Shown here: piece by piece, positions 10,733 to 21,206 of the stretch
Numbering within the stretch: position 1 is the stretch's first letter
How the letters are laid out: each line of letters starts with the position of its first letter
Source of the DNA: Arthrobacter sp. cf158
GTDB taxonomy: Bacteria; Actinomycetota; Actinomycetes; Actinomycetales; Micrococcaceae
Direction of reading: 5' to 3'
Length of the DNA: 64,000 nucleotides
Assembly: GCF_900106835.1 (NCBI RefSeq)
Contig: NZ_FNNR01000001.1
Span: 37,182-101,181, forward strand
The notes under the pieces: model-generated
Databases searched by the model: none
What the model saw: the letters and a program-made list of their open reading frames with translations, nothing else
Told to the model about the DNA's origin: nothing
Position numbers and translations under genes: made by a program

Positions 10733-11554
10733 ATGAGCGGGGGATACGACAGGGATTTTTTGCGGGCACGCCTTGAGCTGCCCAGTCCGTCGGCAACGAC
10801 GATTCTGTTGGACTACATCCACTTTTCCGTGCGTTTCCGGGCTGCCCGGAAGCTCGCGGCGATCGTGGGCGTCAACATCAGTGGCGCGGAACTGAACCCC
10901 CTGGCACGTGAGGGAACCTGGCATTTCGATGACAGGATCCCCAAAGAACAGCAGGCGGGCCCGGACGTCTACAAGAACAACGCCTTCGATCGCGGGCACT
11001 TGGTACGGCGTCTGGATCCGGTCTGGGGTGATGCGGCAACCGCCAAGAAAGCCAACCAGGACACCTTTGCTTTCACCAATGCTGCGCCGCAAGTGGACGA
11101 CTTCAACCAGGGCAAGGAGCTGTGGGTGGGGCTGGAGGACCACGTGCTGGGACACGCCGATGCCCACGACGCCAAGCTCAGTGTCTTCACCGGCCCGGTC
11201 TTCCTCGATGATGATCAGCCCTACCGTGGCGTCCAGATTCCGCGGAAGTTCTGGAAGATTGCGGCGTGGACCAACGATGCCAAGCTTGCCGCCGTCGGGT
11301 TCGTCCTGGACCAATCGCCGTTGCTGGGCAAGGTTGACCTCAAGAAGGCCATTACGGAGCGACTCTTGGAAGGCGAACCGCCGCCACTGGGACCATTCCG
11401 GACGTTCCAGGTTCCTATTGGGCAGATCGCCGACCTCACGGGATTGAGTCTCAGCAGGCTCACCAACGCGGACCGCCTTGTCAGCGGCCAGCGCGAACTC
11501 GGCAGGCAGCCCAAAGCGATTCAGCTGGAGAGCACGGACCAGATCCGTTTGTAA
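10733..11554 (+). CDS. DNA/RNA non-specific endonuclease (NucA/DRGH family)
   Basis: The 273-residue protein has the FDRGHLVRR active-site block of beta-beta-alpha metal nuclease (Serratia/NucA) proteins, followed by the metal-site asparagine region FTNAAPQVDDFNQG. These enzymes cut DNA and RNA at a magnesium-bound site. Unlike most relatives there is no signal peptide or membrane segment, so the product looks cytosolic. It may cap the sdaA transcript (gap 38 bases) but is functionally unrelated. No inhibitor gene is evident next to it. Confidence 0.85.
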   Translation: MSGGYDRDFLRARLELPSPSATTILLDYIHFSVRFRAARKLAAIVGVNISGAELNPLAREGTWHFDDRIPKEQQAGPDVYKNNAFDRGHLVRRLDPVWGDAATAKKANQDTFAFTNAAPQVDDFNQGKELWVGLEDHVLGHADAHDAKLSVFTGPVFLDDDQPYRGVQIPRKFWKIAAWTNDAKLAAVGFVLDQSPLLGKVDLKKAITERLLEGEPPPLGPFRTFQVPIGQIADLTGLSLSRLTNADRLVSGQRELGRQPKAIQLESTDQIRL

Positions 11555-11673
11555 ACCGTCCACGAGGGTGCCCGGCGGCTCCCCAACGCGCCGATTTTTC
11601 CTGGCCCGATAGACTTGGAACTGCATGTCCGCATGCGCACTACGCTTTTGAACACTGCACCAAAACCCTGAGA

Positions 11674-12762
11674 TTGGACACGGCCACCTTGCGAGAATTT
11701 ACCGCCCGCTTTGCCACCGCCGAGGAAATCGATAACTGGGACAAGCACGTCACGGCGAATCCGAATGGCGGCAACATGCTGCAGTCGGATGCCTACGCGG
11801 CAGTCAAGGACGGAAACGGCTGGCTGGTCCGGCGGCTCGTCGTCGAGACTCAGGAGTACTCCAGCTACAACCTGCTCCTGGAGAAGAAGTTCCCTGTGCT
11901 GGGTCGGCTCTGGTATCTGATCAAGGGGCCGGACGTCGCAGATGTCAGTGATATTCAGCCTGCCCTCACAGCAGTCGCCGCGCTGGCTCGCGAGAAGAAG
12001 ATGAACGTCTTCAGCATCAAGATCGAACCTGATGTAGTGGAGTATGCCGAGGCAACGTCCCAGTTGACGGCCGCCGGATTGGTGAAAGCCCCCAACATCC
12101 AGTCCAACGATTCCACGGCGCTGCTGGACATATCGGCGCCGGCCAATGAAGTTCTCCGCAGCATTTCTTCCCGTGCCCGCAACGCAGTCCGCAGGGCTGA
12201 GCGTGAAGGCTGCGAGGTAAGGCAGGCAGAGCCGGGCGAGGACAGCTACCGCAAGCTCTATTCCCTCATGCAGAACACCATGAACGCCAAGGGTGCCATG
12301 CCGCTGCGGAGCTTCGAGTACTACTCCACGTTCTGGGAAGAATTCTGCAGCCGCGGGCAGGGCCATTTCTTCTTTGTCTACGAGGACGGCGCACCCAGCG
12401 TTGGTGCTTTCGTCATCAACTACGGCTCCAAAGCCACGTACAAGGACGGCGGGTCAACCCAGAACCGTCAGCAGTACGGCGACTCTCATCTGGTCCAATG
12501 GGCGGCCATCCAGCGTATGCAGGAATTGGGGTGCGTGGAATACGACTTCTGCGGAACACCGCCGGCTGCAAGGATCAAGGACAAGGCCCACCCGCTCCAT
12601 GGCCTGGGTTCGTTCAAGACGAGTTTTACCAAGGCCGTCACGGATTTTGTGGGTTGCTACGACCTCGTGCTGGGTCCAGTCCGCCACAAGCTGTGGCTCA
12701 AAGGTGCGGAGCGCATCTTCCGTCGACTCGAAACCATGCGCACCGGCGGCCAGTTCTACTGA
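11674..12762 (+). CDS. FemAB-family peptidoglycan interpeptide-bridge aminoacyltransferase
   Basis: The 362-residue protein has the two GNAT-like lobes of FemX/FemA enzymes, including the SSRARNAVRRAEREGCEV segment that precedes the second lobe and the closing HPLHGLGSFKTSFT motif. Such enzymes transfer amino acids from aminoacyl-tRNA to the lysine of the cell-wall stem peptide. No FemA coiled-coil arm is present, so it is the short FemX-like form. The start is uncertain (TTG 11674 or TTG 11689), neither with a clear ribosome site. A second FemAB gene follows 84 bases later. Confidence 0.85.
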   Translation: MDTATLREFTARFATAEEIDNWDKHVTANPNGGNMLQSDAYAAVKDGNGWLVRRLVVETQEYSSYNLLLEKKFPVLGRLWYLIKGPDVADVSDIQPALTAVAALAREKKMNVFSIKIEPDVVEYAEATSQLTAAGLVKAPNIQSNDSTALLDISAPANEVLRSISSRARNAVRRAEREGCEVRQAEPGEDSYRKLYSLMQNTMNAKGAMPLRSFEYYSTFWEEFCSRGQGHFFFVYEDGAPSVGAFVINYGSKATYKDGGSTQNRQQYGDSHLVQWAAIQRMQELGCVEYDFCGTPPAARIKDKAHPLHGLGSFKTSFTKAVTDFVGCYDLVLGPVRHKLWLKGAERIFRRLETMRTGGQFY

Positions 12763-12846
12763 CGGCCGGCCACAACCAGCAAGCCAACTTCAGGCCCGCC
12801 CCGGCCACCAACGGGTGCAAATCTACTGTTAGGTGAGGTATTTTCT

Positions 12847-14190
12847 TTGACTCCGATTGAGGCTGGAACCGACATGGAATTCGTGATTCTCAGTGACGCT
12901 GATTTCGAGACATTCGCCAAGGGACACCCCCAAGGCAGCTTCATCCAATCCCTCGATCTCACACGTTTCCAGCGTGCACGGGGGCAGGAAGTCGAGCTCT
13001 TTGGAGTGATGCAAAACGGCAGCCTCATTGCCGCGGGAAAGCTCGTCTACACGTCCAACCGCATCGGGTACAAAATCGCCGACTGCGCCAAGGGACCACT
13101 GATGGACTACAGCGACCCCTCAGCGGTGAGCTTCGTCGTCGAGCAGTTGAAGAAGCACGCGGCTTCGAAGAAAGTCGCTGAGCTGCGCATTTCGCCCAAC
13201 ATCCGCTACATCGCACGCGACGAAGAAGGGGCCGAGCATCCCGAGGTAGAGGACAATCGTCCGCTGCTGAAGGAGTTCGAAGGCCTGGGCTTCAAGCACC
13301 AGGGCTTCGACATGAACTTCGCCAACATCAACTGGATGTTCATCAAGCAGCTCGACGGGATCGCCGATTCCGAAGAGCTCATCATGGGCATGAACTACCG
13401 CACCCGCAAAGCCATCCGGAAGGCCGAAAAGAACGGCGTCTACCTGGAACAGGCCACGCTGGAGACGCTGGATGAGTTCTACAACGCGCTGAGCACCGCC
13501 GGTGACGAAAAGGGCTTCACGTACCGCGAACGCGAGTACTACGAGCAACTCCTGCGGAACACCTCCGATGAGTTCACCAAGCTCATGATGGCCAAGATCA
13601 ACATCCCCGAGTACCGGGCCTCCATCACGGAGCGCCTTGATGCTGAGTCCAAAACCCTGGCCGATCTGAAGCGCGAGGTCGAGGAGAGCGGCAGCAAGAA
13701 GAAGGCCAACCGCGTCAAGGTGGTCCAGGACCTCGTGGACAGCTACGAGCGCAGCCTGAAGGACATTGAGCGTTTCCCTGACTCCGTAGGCGTAGCAACC
13801 GTGGCAGCTATCCACTTTGCCTGCTCGGGTGAGGAACTGGTGTGCGTCATCGGCGGCACCGTCCAGGACTATATCTACTTCAACGGCGCCACGTCCCTGT
13901 ACTGGGGCATGATGCTGCACGCACTCAATAACGGGTACTCCCGCTACAACTTCTATGGCACGTTTGGCATCCAAGGCCAGGACGAGACCGGCCACGGCGG
14001 CTACGAGTTCAAGAAGGGCTTCGGCGGCGAGGTAGTCCAACTGGTGGGCGACTTCGTGGCACCGGTAAACCCGCTCGTCTTCAACGCCTACCGCGTGGTC
14101 AGGAAGCTCGCAGGGGCCGCCCAGACAGTACTGGGACGATTGCCCCTTGAGAAATTGCCTGTAGTAGGAAAACTTCGGGGGAACCGCTAA
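12847..14190 (+). CDS. FemAB-family aminoacyltransferase with coiled-coil arm
   Basis: The 447-residue protein is a full FemA-type enzyme: first lobe to about residue 185, NYRTRKAIRKAEKNG motif, an antiparallel helical arm around residues 255-310 (rich in E, K and L), then the second lobe ending YEFKKGFGGEVVQ. The arm in FemA is thought to handle tRNA. AGGTGAGG eight bases upstream supports TTG 12847; ATG 12874 is the alternative. With the preceding FemX-like gene it probably builds successive residues of the interpeptide bridge. The amino acids used cannot be read from sequence. Confidence 0.87.
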   Translation: MTPIEAGTDMEFVILSDADFETFAKGHPQGSFIQSLDLTRFQRARGQEVELFGVMQNGSLIAAGKLVYTSNRIGYKIADCAKGPLMDYSDPSAVSFVVEQLKKHAASKKVAELRISPNIRYIARDEEGAEHPEVEDNRPLLKEFEGLGFKHQGFDMNFANINWMFIKQLDGIADSEELIMGMNYRTRKAIRKAEKNGVYLEQATLETLDEFYNALSTAGDEKGFTYREREYYEQLLRNTSDEFTKLMMAKINIPEYRASITERLDAESKTLADLKREVEESGSKKKANRVKVVQDLVDSYERSLKDIERFPDSVGVATVAAIHFACSGEELVCVIGGTVQDYIYFNGATSLYWGMMLHALNNGYSRYNFYGTFGIQGQDETGHGGYEFKKGFGGEVVQLVGDFVAPVNPLVFNAYRVVRKLAGAAQTVLGRLPLEKLPVVGKLRGNR

Positions 14191-14217
14191 TCAAACAAGC
14201 CAAGGGAGGATCACCGC

Positions 14218-15705
14218 GTGACTGAACGCCCCGAGGGGTCCGCCAGCAGGCCCCACACTGACGGTTTACCCAAGACCCAACCGTTGCGTCCGTCGCAGGT
14301 CCGGCAGAACGTCAACGCCAAACGCATGCTGATGCGGCTGGTTCAAGGCGATAGTCCGCCCACGGCCCCCATGAACATCGTGGATCGGTTGGCCGGAAGT
14401 CCCTATGCCAACCCCACCATTCAAGTGGTGGGTGTGGACGCCTCGGCCCGCAAGACCATTGACTTCGCCCTGCATTTGGCTGAAGTCATGTTCCGCTACG
14501 GTGCAGGCGCCCTTGAGGTTGAAACCAGCATGATTGCGGTCACAGCAGCCCTTGGCCTGAAGAACGTTGAAGTGGACATCACCAACCAGTCGGTGGCCAT
14601 CAACTACGCGCCGAAGGATCAAACTCCCATCACGCTGCTTCGCGTAGTCCGTTCCTGGACCAACAACTACGCTGGTCTTGCCCAGGTACACCAACTGGTC
14701 ACGGACATTGTGGCCGGGGGAGTGGGCAGGGACGAGGCCGTGCGCCGGTTGAATGAAATCATCCGCAGCGCCAAACCGTTCCCGCGCTGGATGGTTACCA
14801 TCGCCTTCGGTATCTTTTCTGCGGTCTTCGTCGGCGTCCTGGGCGGTGGGCTTGGCGCGTCGGCCGTGGCCTTTGGCTCGAACATCCTGATCAGCCTGCT
14901 CTCCCGCCAACTCGCCAGGTGGCGGACAGCGGACTTCTTCAACACCATGGCGTGTGCGTTCCTTGTCACCTTTATAGCCTTGATGCTCCGCTGGGCGGGT
15001 GTGGACATCGCTCCGTCCATTGTGGTGGCTGGCGGAATCCTGCTGCTCCTCCCCACTGGACGGCTCGTGTCCTCGGTGCAGGATGCGATCAACGGCTTCC
15101 CGGTCACCGCGGCCGGCCGGTTCCTTTCCACCGCGCTCACCTTCGGTGCCATCGTGGCTGGTATTGGTGTGGCCGTCGTCGTCGGAACATTGATGGGCAG
15201 CGCAGTTCTGGACGTCACGGACACATTCCCGGACGCGTATCCTCTCTGGGGCCGCGCGATCCTCATCGCCATAGCGGTGGTGGCCATCGGCGTCACCGAA
15301 CAAACGCAAATGCGTCTGTTACTTCCGACGGCGGCGGTCGGCATTGTGGGCTTCTTCGTTTTGTGGGGGGCCGGGGCAGCCGGGCTTGGCGACCGTTTGT
15401 CGCCCGCCGTCGCGGCCGTGGTCATCGGTCTGCTGGGCCGCGTCGTGGCGCTCAAACTGGGTGCCCCGCAGCTGGTGGTTGCCGTTCCGGCAGCCTTGAT
15501 CCTCCTGCCGGGCCTCACTATATTCCGTTCGATGTATGTTTTGACCGTCGAAGAGGGAGACATTCTGGTGGGCGCCGGCGGCATGCTCAATGCTGCAGCG
15601 ATCGTCATGGGTGTGGCCGCGGGAATTGTGCTGGGCGACAACCTGGCCAGGCCGCTGACGAAGGGTCTCTCCAGCAACGAACGCCGGAGAGTACGCAGAC
15701 GCTAA
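14218..15705 (+). CDS. thrE: Threonine/serine exporter, ThrE family
   Basis: The 495-residue protein matches the plan of Corynebacterium ThrE: a hydrophilic N-terminal domain to about residue 190 (with GAGALEVETSMIAVTAALGL) followed by about ten membrane segments. ThrE exports threonine and serine using the proton gradient. AAGGGAGGATCACC precedes the GTG start, 27 bases after the FemAB gene. Its closeness to glycine/serine catabolic genes and serine-using wall ligases is suggestive, but substrate is inferred from family. Confidence 0.88.
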   Translation: MTERPEGSASRPHTDGLPKTQPLRPSQVRQNVNAKRMLMRLVQGDSPPTAPMNIVDRLAGSPYANPTIQVVGVDASARKTIDFALHLAEVMFRYGAGALEVETSMIAVTAALGLKNVEVDITNQSVAINYAPKDQTPITLLRVVRSWTNNYAGLAQVHQLVTDIVAGGVGRDEAVRRLNEIIRSAKPFPRWMVTIAFGIFSAVFVGVLGGGLGASAVAFGSNILISLLSRQLARWRTADFFNTMACAFLVTFIALMLRWAGVDIAPSIVVAGGILLLLPTGRLVSSVQDAINGFPVTAAGRFLSTALTFGAIVAGIGVAVVVGTLMGSAVLDVTDTFPDAYPLWGRAILIAIAVVAIGVTEQTQMRLLLPTAAVGIVGFFVLWGAGAAGLGDRLSPAVAAVVIGLLGRVVALKLGAPQLVVAVPAALILLPGLTIFRSMYVLTVEEGDILVGAGGMLNAAAIVMGVAAGIVLGDNLARPLTKGLSSNERRRVRRR

Positions 15706-15710
15706 CGACA

Positions 15711-15753
15711 AAAGCCGAACGGCGCCGCCACGTGGGCGGCGCCGTTCGGCTTT
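15711..15753. terminator. Bidirectional terminator between thrE and SIP gene
   Basis: A near-perfect 19-base stem opens with AAAGCCGAACGGCGCCGCC and closes with its complement ending CGGCTTT. It lies between convergent genes and has A and T runs on the proper sides for both strands. Confidence 0.9.
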
Positions 15754-15764
15754 AAGAACGAAAG

Positions 15765-16604
15765 CTAGATTTGTCCTACGGGCAGCTTCTTCTCGGCCTG
15801 GAAGACTTCCTCCACGCGGCCCTGGGCCCAGTATCCGGACAACGAAACCTGTGCACGCTCCAGGCCACGCTGCCTGAAGAAGATCTCACGGAGACCCTTC
15901 ATGTAGCCACGCTCGCCGTGGGCAAAGACGTCTACGCGACCATCCAGCCATTCGGTGGTGCGCAAGGCTTCAAGCAGGAGGTCACTGGAACCGGCGGGCA
16001 CTCCGCTGCGCAGCAGCCAGTGCAGTTCAACGCCTTCCGGTGCGGAAACGGGAAGAATGTCCGCCTCGCTGTCCACCTCGAGGAAGACCGTACCGCGGGC
16101 ATCGGCCGCGAGTGTTTCCACGCAGGCCGCAATGGCCGGGATAGCGGCGTCGTCGCCGGCGAACAGGTACCAATCGGCGTCGGGCGCCGGGTTGTAGGCG
16201 CCGCCAGGTCCGGTGAAGATCAGTGAGTCGCCGGGTTCGGCTGCTGCCGCCCAAGGGCCCGCCAGGCCTTCATCGCCATGGACCACGAAGTCGATGGCCA
16301 GTTCCTGCGCTTCCAGGTCCACCCAGCGGATGGTGTAAGTGCGGGTGTGGGGCCACTGCTCGCGCGGCATGGTCTCGCGGATGGCCCACAGGTCCAAAGG
16401 ATGCTGGTAATCGACGCCCGGCTGCGGGAAAACGACCTTGACGTAGCGGTCCACGTACTCGTTGTTCGCATAGTCGCTGAATCCAGGCCCGCCGGCAACG
16501 ATCCGCACCATATGCGGCGAGAGGCGTTCCTTGCGCAGCACTGTCAGATTGACCTGCGGGCGTGTTTTGCGTGTGGCGGACGAGGTGACGGGGAGGGCAG
16601 TCAT
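15765..16604 (-). CDS. Siderophore-interacting protein (FAD-dependent ferric-siderophore reductase)
   Basis: The 279-residue flavoprotein belongs to the SIP/ViuB family, which reduces iron(III)-siderophores in the cytosol to free the iron. The FAD-binding motif is HTRTYTIRWVD and the family C-terminal block is GYWAQGR followed by a helix. It begins at ATG 16604 with no room for a ribosome site, because a DtxR-type iron box ends directly at the start codon; a leaderless mRNA repressed by IdeR is the simplest reading. Convergent with thrE. Confidence 0.92.
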   Translation of the reverse strand: MTALPVTSSATRKTRPQVNLTVLRKERLSPHMVRIVAGGPGFSDYANNEYVDRYVKVVFPQPGVDYQHPLDLWAIRETMPREQWPHTRTYTIRWVDLEAQELAIDFVVHGDEGLAGPWAAAAEPGDSLIFTGPGGAYNPAPDADWYLFAGDDAAIPAIAACVETLAADARGTVFLEVDSEADILPVSAPEGVELHWLLRSGVPAGSSDLLLEALRTTEWLDGRVDVFAHGERGYMKGLREIFFRQRGLERAQVSLSGYWAQGRVEEVFQAEKKLPVGQI

Positions 16605-16623
16605 ATAGGTAAGCCTAAGCTAA
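16605..16623 (-). promoter_or_regulatory. DtxR/IdeR iron box over the SIP promoter
   Basis: On the minus strand TTAGCTTAGGCTTACCTAT matches the DtxR consensus TTAGGTTAGGCTAACCTAA at 16 of 19 positions. It contains TAGGCT, a plausible -10 box 7 bases before the start codon. Iron-loaded IdeR (gene at 37227) should block transcription here. Confidence 0.88.
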
Positions 16624-16667
16624 TTCGCTGAACGACTGCTGGGTATGAGTCGAACGTTACAACCAAC

Positions 16668-16770
16668 GCTCTCTCACCGTTCGTCGGGTTTGGGCGGATG
16701 CTCTCTCACCGTTCGTCGTTTGGTGAGAGAGGGTTTGTGGGAGGGGGTGGTTTGGTGAGAGGGGGTTCGT
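16668..16770. repeat. Cluster of GGTGAGAGAG-type repeats forming hairpins
   Basis: GCTCTCTCACCGTTCGTCG occurs twice (16668-16686, 16700-16718) and the complementary GGTGAGAG core occurs at 16722 and, with GGGG, at 16754. CTCTCTCACC (16701-16710) pairs exactly with GGTGAGAGAG (16722-16731). The motif GGTGAGAGAGGGT is shared with positions 1-45. This fills the 186-base gap between the SIP gene and ung. Confidence 0.85.
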
Positions 16771-16790
16771 GGGAGGGGGTGGTTGGAGGG

Positions 16791-17561
16791 CTACAGGACC
16801 GGGAGTTCCCAATCGATCGGATCTGCGCCTTGCGCCTTCAGTAGCTCGTTGGTTCGGCTGAAGGGCTTGGAACCAAAGAAGCCCCGCGAGGCCGACAAGG
16901 GACTGGGGTGGACCGACACGATCGCCGGCGCACCGTCCAGCAGCGGCTGTACGCCTTCGGCATCCTTGCCCCACAGAATGGCGACCAATGGGCTCTGCCG
17001 GCCCGCAGCGTCGGTGCGATGGGCGACGGCGGTGACGGCCGCCGTCGTGATCGCCTCCCAGCCTTTGCCCCGATGTGAACCGGCGCTCCCGGCTGAGACG
17101 CTGAGGACCCGGTTGAGCAGCAGCACCCCTTGATCCGTCCAGGCGCTGAGATCGCCGTGCACCCGGGGTGGCAGGCCGAGGTCGTCGTGAAGCTCCCGGT
17201 AAATATTTGCAAGGCTTCGCGGGATGGGTCGCGTCTGCCGCGACACGGCAAAGGAAAGCCCGACGGCGTGTCCCGGCGTTGGGTACGGGTCCTGGCCCAG
17301 AATCAGTACTTTGACGTCGGCCAGGGGTTGCTTGAAGGCGCGCAGCATGTTGTGGGCGGCCGGAAGCACCTGGGTCCCGCTGCCGGCCTGAGCCGAAACA
17401 AACGCCAATGCCTCACGAAGGTGGGCCTCCACGGGGCGCAGGGCAGCTGCCCAGTCCGGAGCCATGAGTTCGTCCAGCGGGCGCTCCACAAGGGCGGCAA
17501 AGTCCCCTTGGTTGGCATCCGCGGGTTCAAGATCAAAAAGTGCATCCTCGCCAGTCACCAC
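16791..17561 (-). CDS. ung: Uracil-DNA glycosylase, family 1
   Basis: The 256-residue enzyme removes uracil from DNA as the first step of base-excision repair. The water-activating loop [16 protein letters not shown] and the DNA-intercalating loop [13 protein letters not shown] are both intact. It starts at GTG 17561; the N-terminus is about 30 residues longer than E. coli Ung. Its 3' end runs into the GGTGAGAGAG repeat cluster. It is divergent from the DUF3263 gene. Confidence 0.96.
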   Translation of the reverse strand: MVTGEDALFDLEPADANQGDFAALVERPLDELMAPDWAAALRPVEAHLREALAFVSAQAGSGTQVLPAAHNMLRAFKQPLADVKVLILGQDPYPTPGHAVGLSFAVSRQTRPIPRSLANIYRELHDDLGLPPRVHGDLSAWTDQGVLLLNRVLSVSAGSAGSHRGKGWEAITTAAVTAVAHRTDAAGRQSPLVAILWGKDAEGVQPLLDGAPAIVSVHPSPLSASRGFFGSKPFSRTNELLKAQGADPIDWELPVL

Positions 17562-17667
17562 GTCATTGTCTCCCGCACGGAGTCGGCACGCCGAATGACA
17601 GCGTTGTTATTCGCCCGTAACATGGGGGTAGGACATTTTCCCCCACCAAGCGTCGAAGGAGTGTACC

Positions 17668-18003
17668 GTGGCAGAACCAGCACCGGAACCGATGGCGCCG
17701 CAGGCAACCGGTTTTGCGCTCGAAGACCTTGCGGCCGGGACGCGCAGCGACTCGCCGCTCAGCGAACGGGACCAGCAAATGCTGGCGTTGGAACGGCAAT
17801 GGTGGAAGTACGCCGGCGCCAAGGAACAGGCCATCCGTGAGCTGTTCGATCTCTCCGCCACACACTATTACCAGATACTGAACGCGCTGATCGACACCGA
17901 GGACGCGTTGGCTCACGATCCCATGCTCGTCAAGAGATTGCGTAGACTACGTACGTCCCGCCAGCGTGCGCGGACGGCACGTCGCTTGGGGTCCGACGCG
18001 TAA
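17668..18003 (+). CDS. DUF3263 family protein
   Basis: The 111-residue basic protein contains the actinobacterial DUF3263 core (LSERDQQMLALERQWWKYAG, then helix-turn-helix-like EQAIRELFDLSATHYYQILN). The fold suggests a small DNA-binding protein, but no function is established. GAAGGAG precedes the GTG start. It is followed after 49 bases by a LytR-C gene and then by csp and groL, a conserved actinobacterial order. Confidence 0.85.
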   Translation: MAEPAPEPMAPQATGFALEDLAAGTRSDSPLSERDQQMLALERQWWKYAGAKEQAIRELFDLSATHYYQILNALIDTEDALAHDPMLVKRLRRLRTSRQRARTARRLGSDA

Positions 18004-18052
18004 ATCGCCAGGCTGATCTGTCAGCAGCAACCAGCAAGGACAACGCTTCACC

Positions 18053-18667
18053 ATGACCAAATATGCCAGGGACGAATTCGACCAGGTCCCGCAGAACACT
18101 TCCCGGCAGGGCGTCCACCGCGACGCCCAGGACACCGCGCGCCCCACTTTGTGGCCGGTCCTGACTGTTGGTGCCGTTGCCTTGGTGCTTGGCCTGGCGG
18201 CGTACTTGATCCTCCCGAACCTTGGGCTGGTGGCGCCCAACGCGTCCTCAAGCGTCTCGACGCCGGCGCCCCAGCAAACTGACGCCTCGCCATCTGCGGC
18301 CCCGAGCGAGTCCAGCAGTGCACCGTCCGGCGAACCCAGCCCGGGCACCTCGCCGTCGGACGTTCCATCTGCGACGACGTCCGCGGCTCCGGTGGACAAG
18401 ACCACGCCTGTGGCCGTCTACAACGGCGCAGGGACGGCTGGCTTGGCTGGCCGGGTGGCCGGTCTTGTCCAAGGGGATGGCTGGACCCTGAGTACTGTGG
18501 GCAACTGGGGTGGCCTGCCGCAGCAGACCTCCGTGATCTTCTACAACGCCCCGGAACAGAAGGTCAACGCTGAGGCCTTGGGTGCGCTGCTGGGTATTCA
18601 GTCGATCGTTGAATCCCCTGAGGTTCAGCAGCCCCTGGTGGTTGTGGCAGGACCTGGTTTCCAGTAG
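18053..18667 (+). CDS. Membrane-anchored LytR C-terminal domain protein
   Basis: The 204-residue protein has a cytosolic N-terminus, one membrane segment (about residues 35-57), a Ser/Pro/Ala-rich linker of about 60 residues, and a C-terminal LytR_C domain (TPVAVYNGAGTAGLAGRVA). The domain is found on cell-envelope LytR-CpsA-Psr proteins and stand-alone, outside the membrane. The catalytic LCP domain is absent. A wall-associated role is inferred. ATG start with AAGGA upstream. Confidence 0.85.
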   Translation: MTKYARDEFDQVPQNTSRQGVHRDAQDTARPTLWPVLTVGAVALVLGLAAYLILPNLGLVAPNASSSVSTPAPQQTDASPSAAPSESSSAPSGEPSPGTSPSDVPSATTSAAPVDKTTPVAVYNGAGTAGLAGRVAGLVQGDGWTLSTVGNWGGLPQQTSVIFYNAPEQKVNAEALGALLGIQSIVESPEVQQPLVVVAGPGFQ

Positions 18668-18840
18668 CCCGCCCGGCCCGGAACGTGCCCGGAATGCTCC
18701 AACTCGGTTAAGCCTCAATAACAAAAGTCACCCCCGCGCCTTCCATGGGAGCGCGGAGATAGTGACAGTGGTTACAGTGGATTGATTCCGGTACGGAGAT
18801 CCCGGCAACCGGTCTTGGCTACTGCGAAAGTGTGGGCATC

Positions 18841-19044
18841 ATGGCATTGGGAACCGTCAAATGGTTCAACGCCGAAAAAGGCTACGGCTTCATCACTGTG
18901 GATGAATCCGGCGACGACGTCTTTGTACACTGGTCCGCCATTCAGATGGACGGATTCCGGGCCCTTGAGGAGGGCCAGCGGGTTGAGTTCGAATTGGGGG
19001 AGGGCCAGAAGGGTCCGCAGGCTGAAGGTGTCCGCGTCGCCTGA
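18841..19044 (+). CDS. Cold-shock domain protein (CspA family)
   Basis: This 67-residue single-domain protein has both RNA-binding motifs, KGYGFI and VFVHW, and starts [18 protein letters not shown]. It probably melts RNA structure as an RNA chaperone. GTG 18832 in frame would add three residues; ATG 18841 gives the standard family N-terminus. The 173-base upstream region is untranslated and may fold, as in other csp leaders. Confidence 0.95.
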   Translation: MALGTVKWFNAEKGYGFITVDESGDDVFVHWSAIQMDGFRALEEGQRVEFELGEGQKGPQAEGVRVA

Positions 19045-19126
19045 CTCGAAAAGCGACACCTTATCCCTGTTCCCGTCAGCCCTCGGCTGAAACCCCTTTG
19101 TTTATAGAGCAAAGTGGCATCCCTGC

Positions 19127-19187
19127 TTGCACTCTCCCCGGTCGAGTGCTAATTATTGATTTAGCACTCCTGCTGTTCGACTGCTAA
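19127..19187. promoter_or_regulatory. CIRCE-type HrcA operator with extra half-sites
   Basis: TTAGCACTC (19161-19169), nine bases, then GACTGCTAA (19179-19187) is a CIRCE element with one mismatch. Just upstream, CTTGCACTC (19127-19135), eight bases, and GAGTGCTAA (19144-19152) form a second, imperfect copy. HrcA is the known repressor of such sites. They lie about 184 bases before groL in a 326-base gap that otherwise holds leader sequence. Confidence 0.85.
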
Positions 19188-19286
19188 GTCCAGCCCGGTT
19201 AACGCCGGTGATGGACTGCTGCCGAACCGCTGGAGGATCAAGAAACACCTTGGTGGGGTGAGGTTCGGAGCGCGGGGCATACATAG

Positions 19287-20996
<1,710 letters not shown>

Positions 20997-21040
20997 GCCT
21001 CCCTGCTGTAGAGATACAGCGCCAAGCATCACGCTTTAGA

Positions 21041-21088
21041 GCAAACGACGGCGGTCCTCACCTTGTGGTGGGGGCCGTCGTCGTTTGC
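21041..21088 (+). terminator. Hairpin terminator after groL
   Basis: GCAAACGACG (21041-21050) pairs with CGTCGTTTGC (21079-21088), and the inner bases GGTCCTCACC and GGTGGGGGCC extend the stem. There is no long T tract, common in high-GC terminators. Confidence 0.75.
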
Positions 21089-21206
21089 GTCGGCGCCCAT
21101 TTGGGGACAGATCATGCTCCTGCGGGCACTCGCAGCGACAAATGCTGCCGCCTGGTTGGGTGCTACCACGGATTCAGTGTCGGTGGGGTCTGGCAGGATT
21201 AACGGT

